Assembly (NCBI GenBank): GCA_024349245.1 | Contig: JALDNG010000022.1 | Span: 15,485,501 to 15,549,500 of the forward strand | Origin: Neodontobutis hainanensis | Lineage: Eukaryota; Chordata; Actinopteri; Gobiiformes; Odontobutidae | DNA length: 64,000 bases | Direction of reading: 5' to 3' | Shown: in pieces, positions 50,701 to 61,681 of the stretch | Layout of the letters: each line of letters opens with the position of its first letter | How positions within the stretch are numbered: position 1 is the first letter of the stretch | The notes under the pieces: model-generated | The model's input: the letters and a program-made list of their open reading frames with translations, nothing else | Databases searched by the model: none | Told to the model about the DNA's origin: nothing | Position numbers and translations under genes: made by a program

Positions 50701-53116
50701 AGTCGCCACCCACAGGTCTGACAGGGCCTGTAACGACCCAGATGGACAGGGGGCTGTCCATCTGGGTCCGAGTAACAAGAGGAAACACTGCGGCAGCCCC
50801 GGGATGCGGGTCAGGAGGCATTGGCAAGACCAGACCCATGAAGGCAGTGCGGGAATCGTTCTCTTCGAGTGAGACACGTAGGGCAGGAAGCGCAGGCATA
50901 ATCCATTTTCAGTCTAAATCTTCTTGCACTTGCCGAAGTAGGTAATCTCAGGGGAGCTGAGAGGAGAAGGAGAGCATTGGGCTGAAGGGCTTATATAACC
51001 CCTGAAGTTGTGCCAGGGCATCTGCACGATTGACACTGTGAATGCTTTGATTTTTCTCAGAGATGCTGGCATTTTCCAGATGGGCAGTGCACACACAAAA
51101 TTGAACCTAACATTTATAGCAGTTGGTTATTTTTCCAGGAAAGTAGCTGAAAGACAGGAAAGTCCCCTAAAAAGAGATTTGTGGGAGAAGCACAAAGTTT
51201 AAACCTTCAAATGGCACAAAAAAATAATGAAATCTGCTTAAAACCACTTAATAATAACGGTTATTCCCGAGCAGGAAGTTTTTGAAATAATGGTGAAGAA
51301 ATAGTGACACACTTATGGCTTTTAAAGTTCCTGACATCACTCATCACTTTTTTTACTCATAATGTAGTTTTTGGAAAAAGGTCTATGGACTTTTTGAAGA
51401 CTTGATTTTAATCTTAGATGTTGAGGGCAAGGTATTTTATTATTTATTTTATTTATTTATAACATTGACCATGCATCAAACATAGTTACAAAATAAATAT
51501 TGCAGCTGATGTAATGCATATAAAGTTTATAGCAAATGCTAATTATCAACTCTTCTCCCTGGTTTAGTCAAGAGTCAAGACTGATTGAAATTTGGCATAT
51601 CACTGGCCTAAATGGAAGTGCCTTTTCTGTCTGAAACGCACTGTCTCTGTCAATTAAGGCTCCTGGATCCTGATAAAAGCCAGCCTGTTTTTAGAGCTTA
51701 CTTATTTAAACAGGTAAAAACAGAGCAGCAGTAATCAAAATGAGATAAAAGCATGACTAACCATTTCAAGATCAGATTTAAACAACATTTTGCGGACAAT
51801 TTGACCAACAAGACATGGACTGGTCAAACACAACCCCCTGGTCTGAAGAGTGGAGCTCACGGAGCCAAGGTGCTGTTTGATGTGAGGGATCTCTTTGTCA
51901 GGGGCAATGATCAGTGTTTTAGTCTTGTTTGAATTTAGCTGTAGATAGTTTGGATGCCAGATTTGCACTAAACATGGATAGAAAGTAAAACTCAAGAACA
52001 TTACAATTGAATGTCATCAGAAAATAATCAATAAGAGACATTTTTAAACCTAACAATCTCACCAAGCGGAACCAGGTATAAAAGGAAAAAAACCTTGTGC
52101 AACTCCGCATGACAGGCTTGACACATCAGACATTATGTTGTTTATGGCGACATTTAAAATTCTGTCCTTAATGTAGAAGGAGAACCACTGGAGGACAGAC
52201 ACAGAAAACCCAATCTCATTTTGGAGCCGATGTTTTAGAGTTCTGTGGTCTGCTGTGTCAAACGTGAACGTCAAATCGAGTAGGACCAAGAATGTATATT
52301 GGTCAGACTCTGAAACCAAATACCTTGAGCAAGGCAGTTTCGATGGAGTGCATTTTTATAAACCCTGACTGAAATGTATCAAATCAATTATGCTGCAATT
52401 TAGATATGAGTCTGTAATTTTTAGGCTCTTTTTAGGTCCAAATTTGGCTTTTTAAGAATGGTGTTCAACAGCGTGTCTGAAATAGTGCACTTTGACTTGA
52501 GGACCCAGTGTACTCACTTGAGGTACAGTTCCTTGCACTTCAAGGAACTGTAAAAGCACTGTTCCTTGAGGTGGCTTCCTTGTGGAGCCACCTTTGGCGC
52601 AGTGGCTCAGTGGTAGAGTGGTTGTCCCTCAACCAGAAGATTGGTGGTTCGATTGCCGCTCTCCCCACAGTTCATACTGTCGTTGTGTCCTTGGGCAAGA
52701 CACTTGACCCACCTTGCCAATGGTGGTTCCAGCTGTAAGACTGGCTAATGGAAGCTTTGGATAAAAGTGATGTATAGTCTGTGATGAATGAATAAATGTG
52801 ATGTGGTTTTGTGTATCAGGACATGCTGGAGAGGAAAGAGGAGGTGCATGAGGTGACGCTGGTCCAGCTGCATCCCGAGTGCTGTCCCAGTGAAGACAGG
52901 GATTTTCAGAGAGGAAGATTAGACCATGGCTCGGACGTCGATGAGGACAATGAGGAAGAGGACGACGTTTCAAAAGCAGGAAGTGATGACAAAGAACAGT
53001 CACTGAGGGGCACCACAGATGAAGAACTAACCGACTTGGACCAGGTGCAAAACGAAATTGCCATTCTCATTTACAGGAACGGATTAGTCTTTGATGTAAA
53101 CATGGACTCTAGTTAA
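35763..53116 (+). CDS. il12rb1: il12rb1 copy A, IL-12/IL-23 receptor beta-1-like class I cytokine receptor (1-bp deletion in exon 10)
   Basis: Fifteen exons: 35763-35829, 39144-39264, 42842-42993, 44494-44630, 44709-44745, 45413-45535, 46016-46080, 47063-47291, 47361-47501, 47579-47676, 48965-49159, 49319-49480, 49567-49636, 49840-49915, 52820-53116. Intact length would be about 656 residues, close to human IL12RB1 (662, from memory). In order: signal peptide (1-22), cytokine-binding module (CEKPSAPQC, YICEW, WSDWS near residue 200), three more FN3 domains, a membrane segment (WLSLGLLLSFFLVSTSC), box 1 (FPPLPTPVIPEF) and an acidic tail. IKYDRPENVSVS, ALAEVWHRK and FKGCPCPK align with remembered IL12RB1 stretches VKYEPP, GAEVQFRHR and LSCPCK; PPLPTP is shared exactly. 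The family pairs with a second chain and binds TYK2-type kinases at the plasma membrane. Exon 10 is 98 bp instead of 99, giving an early stop (about 372 residues, no membrane segment). This could be an assembly error or a real lesion. Confidence 0.75.
36650..36790 (+). repeat. Degenerate tRNA-derived SINE (copy 3)
   Basis: GGGGCTCAGTGTTAGAGCAG, CAGTTTGATTCCTGCTCTCC and CATACTGTCATTATGTCCTC recall the head, B-box and core of the better preserved SINE copies, with many substitutions and a truncated 3' part. Confidence 0.55.
38032..38456. repeat. 12-bp minisatellite (GGTGGTCTCAGT)
   Basis: Tandem 12-bp units GGTGGTCTCAGT with variants (AAAAGT, AACAGT, CACTGT, CACTATGGT) occupy about 425 bp of copy A intron 1. 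Because 12 is a multiple of three, each frame has a different simple peptide (GLSG, VVSV, WSQW), so open frames here are artefacts. The array is absent from copy B intron 1. Confidence 0.85.
39480..40500 (-). mobile_element. hAT-type (ZNF862/ZMYM-like) transposase remnant
   Basis: On the minus strand, frames at 40302-40499, 39922-40143 and 39489-39983 give a BED-finger-like N-terminus (KKRLFSKKGLQDEQW) and then LFDGSEGITKTEQEIVY, VCTDGAAVNVG and CAYFVHCTH. These are hallmarks of hAT-derived transposases of the ZNF862/DUF4371 type. Frames are broken and the C-terminal part is missing. It lies in intron 2 of il12rb1 copy A, and the matching intron of copy B (56679-57019) lacks it. Confidence 0.65.
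40544..42751. mobile_element. hAT element (2.2 kb) with perfect 8-bp TSD
   Basis: Termini CAGAGGTGGGGGACTCGAGTC and, inverted, TGACTTGTCCCCACCTCTG are bordered by ACTTGACTTG-rich subterminal repeats. It is flanked by the perfect 8-bp duplication CACCTAAC (40536-40543 and 42752-42759). Short frames inside (40803-41003, 41872-42269) have no recognisable transposase core, so it is non-autonomous or gutted. It is absent from copy B and was inserted next to the transposase remnant at 39480-40500. Confidence 0.85.
41206..41548. mobile_element. Nested 343-bp MITE inside the hAT element
   Basis: The element starts TAGCCTGGTTCTACCAGACT and ends GGAGGGCGGAGCCAGGCTA. It is flanked by GTCGATAAT at 41197-41205 and 41549-41557, a 9-bp direct repeat (or 8 bp if one base belongs to the element). 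The outer hAT element must be older than this insertion. Confidence 0.75.
43145..43450 (-). repeat. tRNA-derived SINE-like repeat, reverse orientation (copy 4)
   Basis: Read on the minus strand it has TAGTGGTAGAATTGTCC, TTTGATTCCCGCTCTCC, TGTTGTGTCCTCGGGCAAG and CACTTAACCCTCC, matching the head and core of the other SINE copies. A longer tail includes CACTGGTGTATGAATGTG. It lies in intron 3 of il12rb1 copy A. Confidence 0.65.
43650..44200 (-). mobile_element. Penelope-like retroelement fragment
   Basis: The minus-strand frame 43903-44178 reads LYHKLYPGNTTPCIYGLPK followed by IHKEETPLQPIISS and FSLAKHLATVLAPLV. The YGLPKIHK and RPI(V/I)SS motifs with SLAK are hallmarks of Penelope reverse transcriptases. 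A second frame at 43657-43872 gives VEVYRKPTDQH, matching the VYRKPT motif further on. The pieces are in different frames and truncated, so the copy is dead. It is absent from copy B. Confidence 0.75.
45499..45513 (+). other. il12rb1: WSXWS motif of il12rb1 copy A
   Basis: TGG AGC GAC TGG TCC encodes WSDWS near the end of exon 6, at the membrane-proximal end of the cytokine-binding module. It is the defining signature of class I cytokine receptors. Copy B has the same motif at about 60145-60159. Confidence 0.85.
47579..47676 (+). CDS. il12rb1: il12rb1 copy A exon 10, frameshifted
   Basis: Copy A reads GATTTCCTTCCTACATTTAC where copy B reads GATTGTCTTCCCTACATTTA, that is, one C fewer in a CCC run. 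The exon is 98 bp against 99 bp in copy B. Copy A therefore leaves the frame and stops at TGA within the exon, after NMSV. Exons 11-15 downstream are open in the phase expected if the base were present, which suggests a very recent change or a base-calling error. Confidence 0.75.
50195..50930. other. GC-rich insert in intron 14 of il12rb1 copy A, with a perfect hairpin
   Basis: This stretch is clearly richer in G+C than its flanks. It has overlapping open frames on both strands (for example 50411-50872 and 50543-50899) but no domain I recognise. It contains TATGTGGAGTTTGCATGTTC, typical of a dispersed fish repeat. At 50735-50768 a 15-bp perfect inverted repeat (GACCCAGATGGACAG) closes over a GGGG loop. 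I suspect an uncharacterised mobile element. Confidence 0.4.
51730..52440 (-). mobile_element. L2/CR1-type LINE reverse-transcriptase fragment
   Basis: Minus-strand frames give LLDLTFTFDTADHRTLKHRL, GFSVSVLQWFSFYI and CGVAQG (52059-52319), then LQLNSNKTKTLIIAP (51735-52001). These match the conserved order of an L2-type reverse transcriptase (LDLSAAFDTVDH, VLxWFxSYL, VPQG, LNxxKTE). The catalytic segment is disrupted by frameshifts. It lies in intron 14 of il12rb1 copy A. Confidence 0.7.
52592..52800 (+). repeat. tRNA-derived SINE (copy 5)
   Basis: GCGCAGTGGCTCAGTGGTAG, GGTGGTTCGATTGCCGCTCT and CTGTCGTTGTGTCCTTGGGC show the tRNA-like head, B-box and core. It ends in an AATGAATAAATG tail a few bases before the acceptor of the last il12rb1 exon (52820). 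Confidence 0.75.
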
Positions 53117-53200
53117 ACAATGGTTTTAGGTGTGTGTTAGTTCTGTTTAATTTTGTTTTAATTATTAGAGAAATAAATAATAAATAAAAACATAAAAAAT
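53117..53200 (+). promoter_or_regulatory. il12rb1: il12rb1 copy A 3' UTR and polyadenylation signal
   Basis: AATAAA occurs at 53172-53177 and again nearby, about 55 bases after the stop, so the 3' UTR is short. No AU-rich instability element is obvious. Confidence 0.5.
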
Positions 53201-53523
53201 GGATCTGTTGCCAAAGTCTCCAACATTGCATTCAAGCTGCACTACCGGATTTTCTGTTGCCATCCCTGCCTCAGATTTCATATTCATCCAAAAGCAGCCT
53301 TTCAGCCTTCTCCTGTTTCTCTTTTATAAAAAAAATTAAATAAAAAAAGAAACCGGACCACATTTTCCCTCCACAAAATATTATTACAGTATACCAAACT
53401 GAAGTTTAGCGGTTAGCATTAGCTAACTGGAGCTTAGAGTGTGAGGTGTTTCTTTGTTAAAATAGTTTTTAGTGCTGAAAATAAACTTTATCAACAGTTA
53501 TTACACTTTCTGGAAAGTCAGAT

Positions 53524-54074
53524 TGTCAGGTTTCACGTCTGTCTATATAGTCTGTCGGTTTTGTTGGAGCTTTAGGTGTGTTTGTTTGGTTCTGATATAT
53601 TTATTATTGTATTTAATTTTGTTTCCAGTTGTATTTGAGTTCTGGTTTTTATTTTGAAATTTCTTACCCTGTCTGTGTCTTAGATTGACGTCCTGCCTTG
53701 TGTCTTTCCCTCCTGTCTGATTACCTGCCCCGCCCTAATGTGCTTCACCTGTCCCTTGTTGTCTATATATACCTGTTTGTCCTTCAACTCAGTGCCAGGT
53801 CGTTGTGTGTGTCTTCCCCGCCGTAAGTCTGTGTCTTTATTGCGGTTTGCGCTTTCACCTGATGTCGCTGTAGTTGTTTTTTCCCAGCTCTAAAGAAACT
53901 CTCTTGCCTTGTTTGTATTTGTCTATGCACGGACCCTGGATTTGTTCCTTGGATTTTAGGTTGGATTTTTTTTTTTTTTTTGTATCACAAATAAATTGCT
54001 TTGGTTACCTATCATTCTGCCGTGTGTGGGGTCTGCATTGGAGTATTCTTGTTCCTGGGCCATTGGCCATGACA
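53524..54074. mobile_element. Solo LTR (551 bp) with perfect 5-bp TSD
   Basis: It begins TGTCAGG and ends CCATGACA, giving TG...CA ends within a short inverted repeat (TGTCA/TGACA). It is flanked by the perfect 5-bp duplication CAGAT (53519-53523 and 54075-54079). Inside are a TATATATA box-like run (53764-53772) and an AATAAA (53989-53994) followed by a pyrimidine-rich end, as in a retrotransposon LTR. No internal coding region remains, so it arose by LTR-LTR recombination. It sits between the two receptor copies. Confidence 0.85.
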
Positions 54075-54615
54075 CAGATCACAAGCCGGTATCGACCAAT
54101 GGGAGTGCTCCTTTTTCTAAGCATGTGGTTTGCTTGCATTTGATTGGCCAGTTCTTCCATCCCTGAATAATTTACTCAATTGCCTATTAAAAAAAAACAG
54201 TAGATGGCATTATAAAGCCTGTTTTTTTAATTACTGCTTTTACAACATACTATTAGGGGTTAAAAACATTTTTCACAATTTTTTTATTTTTATTTATTTA
54301 TTTTTAAATAAAATAAAGGATTCTTAAGGTGTGAAGTAGATTGGTAACTGCAGATTTTATTTGGTCAGGAACAAACAAATTGATATTGATATCTTTATAT
54401 ATCCTTTAAGGTATAACATTTAGATTTTTTACAAACATGGTTGGTAGTAAAAAACAACCACAACAAAGCCTTTCTCGACTTGTCACTTTCCAAATGTCTG
54501 AATGACAAATGACGTTGTCTTACAGTTTTTTCACCTCCCCCACCCCTGACTTATGCTTGTGGTTTCTAGTTCTGCTCATGTAAAAAACCTAAAAGATATC
54601 AAACCTGTGAGACAT

Positions 54616-54624
54616 TTCTGAGAA
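54616..54624 (+). promoter_or_regulatory. GAS-like STAT site upstream of il12rb1 copy B
   Basis: TTCTGAGAA is conserved with the site before copy A and lies 77 bases before the copy B ATG. The surrounding block is nearly identical in both copies while flanking sequence has diverged. Confidence 0.4.
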
Positions 54625-57019
54625 GCACAGGCGGTTCATGTGAAGCCAGGTGAAACTGTATGTATTCTGAGAACCATCATTTTTCATTGTACTTAACAAA
54701 ATGAAGCAATGGTGCTCAATACAAGGAGTTATTGCTGTGTTAACACTTCTCACTGCAGCTAGGAAAGGTAAACATCATATTTCTGTCTTCCTGAATGTTA
54801 TAGGCCATTGTTTTGTTCAAAAACATTTACTTTAATTAATCCGACACCTGAAAATAGCTAACCCTAAAATGTAAAAGGTATAATGTGAGCCACAAAGTGT
54901 TGGTTTTCTTATCATCTATCTTTGTATCGTATGTGGTGTGTACTGAAAGATTGTATCTGTGTCATGTCCGCTCAATGCAGCCTTGTTAAACAGCCACTAT
55001 GCAACTATAATATTCAACAATGTCAAGGCAACATGCACAAAACCTTGTTTGACATTGTGTCTAAATGGAAGAGCTTTACCTGATAGGAGCTAAAATAAAA
55101 GAATGTTTAATCTAGAAAATACAAACAATGTGTTAAACCAGACGTTGAACACAGTGCACAGTGTATGATACTGCAGTTAGACTACAACTGCTGTGCAGCA
55201 ATAAACCAAACAACTCTATGCAATATGTTTTCAGCCCTTTATTACTTAATAAATTTGTACATAGACGGTTTACTTATTTGACGTGTGACTATAGTCAGAA
55301 TAGCACCAGTTAAAAAGGTCTTCAGAGCTAATAGACTAGTGGAGTGTACCTAAATGAACAAATTGTAAGTATATTGGTCTACTGTTTATGGCCTTTTGGA
55401 AGATTATCAAGGATAGTGTTTTAACAGTTTTAGTTTGTCTGTATTCATTTTAATTTTATAGTATTTATATATTTTATGTATATAAAGCATTTAGTATTAT
55501 CACTTTGTAAGTTTGTTTTGTCATGTTGTATTGTGATATTTGTTGTTTTGTTTTACAATGCATTTGCACTTTATAGTTTTAAGCATTTTAAATTGTTTGA
55601 TTTTGCATGAACTCCATGAAGACTAGCAACCATCTTTTTAAAGGTAATAGGGCTAAAGAGCCAAGCAACAGCACAGTCACTCAATTTGGAAATGTGACAC
55701 ATTTGGGACACTTACATTTACGCCTTGTATGTTTATTAACTGTATTTCTGTATTTAAGTTTTTTGAAGTGAACTCATCATCTGACAGATTTCCACAGGTT
55801 TGTAGTCACATACAACACTGTGTCCCTGCAAGGCTTCCGTAAAATTTTCTGCTTGATTGACAGATGATTTCCCTGTTACTCATCAAATCATGTTTTAAAA
55901 AGCAGACTCTTAAAATGTGTACCCAATAACCAGTCTGAACATTTGGGTTATTTATAGATGAATATTGCTCATTAGACGGACTAGAACTGTTAATGGAGCA
56001 AGAATGTACAGTAACTTGTGCTGTGTAGGCTACATGCCTCAAATAAAAATTACAGTAAAATAGTAATCTTTTATTAATTTGAATACCTGCATGTTTTTTA
56101 TTTTTACATTTAATTTTGACTTATTCAGGACATTGCTCGCCTCTAACGTAACTTTGGTGCAAAGATATATAATAAATAAATCTAGTAGTGTAACTAAACC
56201 TAAAGAAGTGGATAAAGCTTATGAAATATTCTGTGTTAACCTGGTTTTAACCTGCTAAAAGCACAAAGGGAGATTAGAAAAACTTTCCTTTGCATATTGC
56301 ATATTATGGTAACTTAAGCGATGGTTAAGTAAAGGTAGCCAAGTTCAGGAACACCATGCAGATATTAAGTAATGGCTTATCATTTTGGTATTTTGAAGAG
56401 CTACCTGGAATCGACCCTCATTTATGCATAATCTTTACTTTCTTTTCTTAGTCTATTAAAGTTAGATAAGAGTGAATTCTGCCTATCACACCTCTAACAT
56501 ATGAATTGGTTGGTTAATTTCTATAAAAGTTTTTCTGTTTAACTTTTGTCTACCGAGTGTCAGGATGTGAGAAGCCTTCAGCTCCTCAGTGCTTCAGGAG
56601 ACACAGTGAAGAGTCGGTCTACATCTGTGAATGGACCACCTCTGACACAGACCGGATGTTTGACCTTCACTTCAGTAAGTGAGTATAACTCAAACACCAT
56701 GACAGCAGAGTTCATTCTTGGACATTTTGGGGAATATTAGGGGTTGGTTTTACAGTTGTGTCTTAATTCTGAACGGTTTAACCAAATATCAGTTTCAATA
56801 CTCAGTACTTGCAAGTATTGAAGCCAATTACTCATCACTTGACCGGTACGGCTTAAAGAGTTTTTGTCCCTTTTTCTGTTCAGGGCACTGTTTGAAAATT
56901 ATATAAATTTTATTAAAGTACAGCAATTTGTAAATTATGCTTTGATTTGAATAATATTTTGTATCCAGGTGTCTTCTAATGCTGTCCTTGCCCTCATATG
57001 TGTTCACTTTTATCCACAG

Positions 57020-57170
57020 TGACAAGAAATTTCCTGACATCAACTTGACCTCGATAGAGATACGGAGGAGAAGCTGTTTCAAAATAAGATTGTGGACATT
57101 TGGGTGGAAGCACACAAAGGGACGTCCCGCTGCTCGTCCAACAAAACGTCGGTCAAACTTTGCGACTCAA
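57020..57170 (+). pseudogene. il12rb1: il12rb1 copy B exon 3, frameshifted
   Basis: The exon starts DKKFPDINLTSIEIR in the proper frame, then a 1-bp deletion in a G-run shifts it to RRSCFKIRLW. The copy A frame (ELFVNKIVDIWVEAHKG) is visible in another frame from about 57070. Acceptor (TCCACAG) and donor (GTCAGT) are intact. Confidence 0.75.
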
Positions 57171-59098
57171 GTCAGTCACAGTCACCTTAAAATAACAATA
57201 AGAGATGGGATTTTCCAGTAGTTTAGTCCTAATTGAAGCATGGTACATACTCTCCAAGAACAGAGACATTTGTTTTGTAGGTGGCAAGAACAAGAAATTA
57301 AGTTTAAATATATTTACATGTTAAGCTGGGTCTTAAGTATTTTTCACAGGTTTTCTGTCTAATTGAGACACCAAGGTAGAAAAACAACATTAAAAATAAA
57401 GACCCTGCAAATGCTGAAGACTTATAATCAAATCCACAGAGGAGGGATGCTCTGGTTTAGGAAAGTGGCAGGAAATTGATAAATGGTAACAGGTTAGTGT
57501 CTCTGGATTGTTTTGATAGTTTTGTTGATTTATGCAAATTAGCAATGCGTCCAGACCTTTGTGTTAGCCATTAGCCACATTAGCCTTGTGCAGACAGAAA
57601 GGGGTCAAACAAAAAGGTATCCAACTTATACTGCTTTAAATTTACTTTGCTATTACAGTTTTGTGTTGGTATTGAGCAGAAAATTTTATTATTTCCCGGC
57701 CTTAATCAAAAAAAAAAAAAACTAACTCCAGTGAATAGATCAAAACTAATAAAAAAGTTTGTCTGAAAGACACTGTTGTTTTGATCAGAGCCTTTTGCAG
57801 GGGCGGAACAAGAAATGTTGGGTCCCATGGGCTACTACCATATTTGGGACCCCTTGAAAAACAAATTATGCATTAATTGTAAAGGTGTCACTATTGTATT
57901 TTAGTATTGAGGTGCCTTTTTGGTTGGACCAAACATTAGTAACAAAATGAGCTGTGGTTGAAATGAAATGGAATGACACTGACATGTAGTTAATTTTATA
58001 TTATTATTAGTAGTATGCACTAAATCTTCAGTAAATTAATATGTGCTGCCTTTTTTGATGGTGAGTAATATATATTGCAATTCATCAAATCATATTGTAC
58101 TAAACTGTATTGAGCTAGGATCGTATTGTGATGTGAGTCCGGGTTTAGTCCTGGTGTAATATTGAGTCAGGGTTAAGTGAGGTTTAGTTCTGAGTTACCC
58201 AGTTGAATCTAGTCCGGATATGTCTACACTATCCAGGTAGAAAAAACCTAACAATTCCAGTCTGGATAAGTGGTATTACGAAGCAGGGTATCACCTCATT
58301 GAGTTAACTCTGTTTTTTCTGGAGTAAGAGCGCGTTCATCATGAGACATGTGTGAGAGAGTTAACAAGGGGAAAAACACGAAAAGGCTACACTAAAGTCC
58401 TGGAAAACCAACAGCACCAGAGAATGAATAAACAGCATGTACTCACAAAGAGCTAAAAGCTAACAACCAACCAAGTGTGGAGTCTACCTTTTAAATGTTG
58501 CATTAAAATCTATTAATCTTTTAATCTCAACATGACTTAAATTTAAAACTCATTGTGAGCACAATGTCATTCATGTGTTTAAACCTCACTTTACAGTGTC
58601 ACTATGTTCACTGTACATTTGATGCTCCAGTCAGCCGGCACTTGTGCAGACACTGCTCTTTTCTCTCTCTGCGCTGTGTCTTTCCCTTTCTCCTCGACAC
58701 TGGCAGCTCGTTTCTTGTTTTGTGCTGATTGGTCAGTGCCTGTGTTTCTTTCGTCTCCCTTCATCTTAAGCAGCTCAGGTTAGTCGTTCAGCTTAAGTTA
58801 CCACAGTGAACCTCAATAGAAAGTGAACCAGCTTTGTGATACCCTAAACCAAAGGTTAACCCTGGAGTTACTTCAACAAACTCCCAATCCAGCTTCGTAG
58901 TACAGGGCCCTGTTGTAATCCTGATTTAGTCCTGGTGTAGTCACAGTCTGGTCCTGGTTTAGCCTGTAATGTAGTTTAGGCCTAGCATTTTTTCTAACTT
59001 TGGTCTAAATAAAGTCCTTTTACCACATTGTCCTCAGGAGGCATTAAGATCTGGCTGTTACTGCATGAAACATCACAGACATTACTTTTTGTCCACAG
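57171..59098 (+). other. Intron 3 of il12rb1 copy B with MITE-like segments
   Basis: At 57798 a CAGGGGCGGAACAAG start looks like a hAT-type terminus, but I cannot find the other end. At 58270-58903 the ends GTATTACGAAGCAGG and, inverted, CCAGCTTCGTAGTAC flank partly palindromic sequence, as in a foldback MITE. The last 180 bases match copy A intron 3. No exon is present. Confidence 0.45.
58270..58903. mobile_element. Foldback MITE-like element
   Basis: The left arm GTATTACGAAGCAGGGTATC continues with GAGTTAACTC. The right arm, inverted, reads GTACTACGAAGCTGG and also contains GGTTAACC and GGGTATCAC. The interior (58560-58780) has no open frame. It is absent from copy A intron 3. Confidence 0.5.
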
Positions 59099-61443
59099 TT
59101 AAATATGATAGACCTCAAAACGTCTCTGTGTCGCGGTCCCAGGACAGTCTCAGTCTCAAATGGAAGGCCCCCGAAAATCATCAGGCTTTAGCCGAGGTCT
59201 GGCACCGCAAAGACTCCACAGAAACATGGCACAAAGTGAGCCACAGCCTCAGTTATTACATATTATTGATTTAATATTGTAAGGTTTTAACACATTCTTT
59301 TATTTTGTTATAGTTACAGAGAAAAACAACACTCCTAAAGGATCAGAAATGTAAGTATCAGGTGCAAGTCCCTTACTTGAACCAGAACCTCTTTTTTAGA
59401 TGTGTTTTTATATAGTTTTTCTCATCAACTCTACAAAAGTTTAGAAGACCATTTATTGGCAAATAATACTAATATGGATGGATACAGTATATCTTTGTTG
59501 TAATTGTTTTTTGTTTTACAACCTTCATTATAAAATTTACAGTGTGTAATCTTCCTAAGGCATATTTTTACTTTAACACCAAACTTTTACAAATTTTACA
59601 CTATAAACCCTAAATAAATGCTAATCCCCAAAATGTGTTATTTGGTCTTCTAAACAAATATTTGGGGGATTATAACTAACAAGTTGGACGCTGATAAAGC
59701 ACTTCATTGGACCATCTTCATCATCTTCTGATGAAGACTGCAGGTGGCAGCAGTAAATGCACCACTTATTGTTCTTGTTATGCTCAGTTAGTCCTTTTGC
59801 TTTGTTCTGCACTTGTCACCCCCGACACATACCCCCTAACGAACAGAGAGAAGGTAAGTAGAAGAGGGTGGGGCACAAAAACTGACAAAACAATGGGTGC
59901 TATTTATAGTCCTATGACAGGAAGAAGTGTGTTTGAGGTGTGTGGTCCTCCACTGGAAATGATCTCCATCAAAGTGCCTCTTCGTTTGCTCAAAATCAAG
60001 AGACGCCACCTGTTGTTTAAGATTACTAATAAAACTACTTCTGTTTTTTTCTGAGAAGATGAGATAAATGTGACCAATCTGAGGAATCACTCGGCTGACC
60101 AGCTCCAGATCAGACATCGGTCGGCGATGGCCATAAAGCCAGTGTGGAGCGACTGGTCCAACATTTTAACTGTTCCTATTGGTAATTTACACTTATCATG
60201 TGTTGACAATTGTGACAGAAGCATTACTTATTGTTGTTTAAATAAGGTTGTCAGATGTTTACTCCAGTCCATAATTTAAGAATAGTTTATTTTTGTTGGG
60301 GTTGTCCAGATACCTGACCTCTTATTCATCTATATAAAGGCCACAAATTAGGATTGTAAAAGTAACACAAACTACAAATAACAAGTCTCAAGAGGCACAA
60401 AAAATGTCTCTGTCCCCCTTGCCTCTGTTTTGTTCATAAATATTAAGTTCTCATATCAGTACTCTCAATTCAAAGTAGTCATACTCACTCCAGAAAAAAG
60501 TGGCTTAAGGACAACTATTTAAAATAGTTTATAATGTGACTTCATTTGTTTTTATGGTAGAATTGGTCAGAGATTTAGAGAAGTTCCCAAATGGAACCCG
60601 GAGGGTGACACTGAAATGGAAGGTAAGGCACTGACACAGAAAGAGAGATGAGACCAACAAGTGTAGACCATCGGCAAAACATTTCGTTGAAGGACACCTA
60701 GCTTCTGTTTTACTGCTACTGTTTACAAAGTAACAGAGGAATAATGTGAGCTGAGAAGCTGAGTGCAAAACAAACCTGGCAGGTGGTTTGGATTATGAAA
60801 CTAAGCTCATCTAAATATGTGCACTTTAATACATTTGTGGAATATAAAACCAACAGCAACAGGGAGGAAAAAAACACAGAGACAACACAGAGAGACACAT
60901 TCTTCTAAACCTCTGAGAAAACTACATTTTTGTATAATGTAAAACAAAAATGTTCCTGAATCAAACTGTGTCCAGACTTTAGTGCTGCATACGGTTACTT
61001 TTTTGATACGAGTGTTGATATTACCACTACAAGAATAAAAGCTAAAAAACCAGAGTAAAGTTTGTCTATTTGATTCCACTCACTGGTTCTAACTGGTTTC
61101 AACAGATGATAGTGTCCTAAACTAGGGTGCAATGTAGCGTGCAAAGTTAACAAGTATCAAGTATATATGGATGCATTAAAGGGTTTATTAGGAAAATAGA
61201 AAGTGTTGGTGGTGTGTGAACTCATTAAATACTGCCACACACTACAAACTGTGGCTCATAAAAATATGTACCTAAATAATGTCCAGTGTATTGTCTTGGG
61301 CTACAATGCTACAATCATCAAATTTATTCATACATTTAATGAAAAAACAAAAACTACTTTAGCAAATGTTCAATGTCTTCATCCTGAGAAAAGTTCTACA
61401 GATCACGTCATAAGTCTTGCACAGCTCCAAAAAATCTCTAAAT

Positions 61444-61648
61444 CAGGGGTGTCATCAAAAAACTGCAGGCCAAACAGGATTAACTTACATATTGTCCTGT
61501 TCATTCATTCATTCTTTTTCTACTGTTTAGTCTCGTTAGGGGGGTGCGGGTAATTGGAGCCTATCCCAGCAGCTTTGGGCCTTAGGCAGGGTACACCCTG
61601 GACAGTGGCCAGTTAGTCGCAGGGCTAACATTTAGAGACAACCTTGCA

Positions 61649-61681
<33 letters not shown>

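Noticed and set aside
53472..53657. Short hydrophobic open frame
   Set aside because: It overlaps the start of the solo LTR and has no domain.
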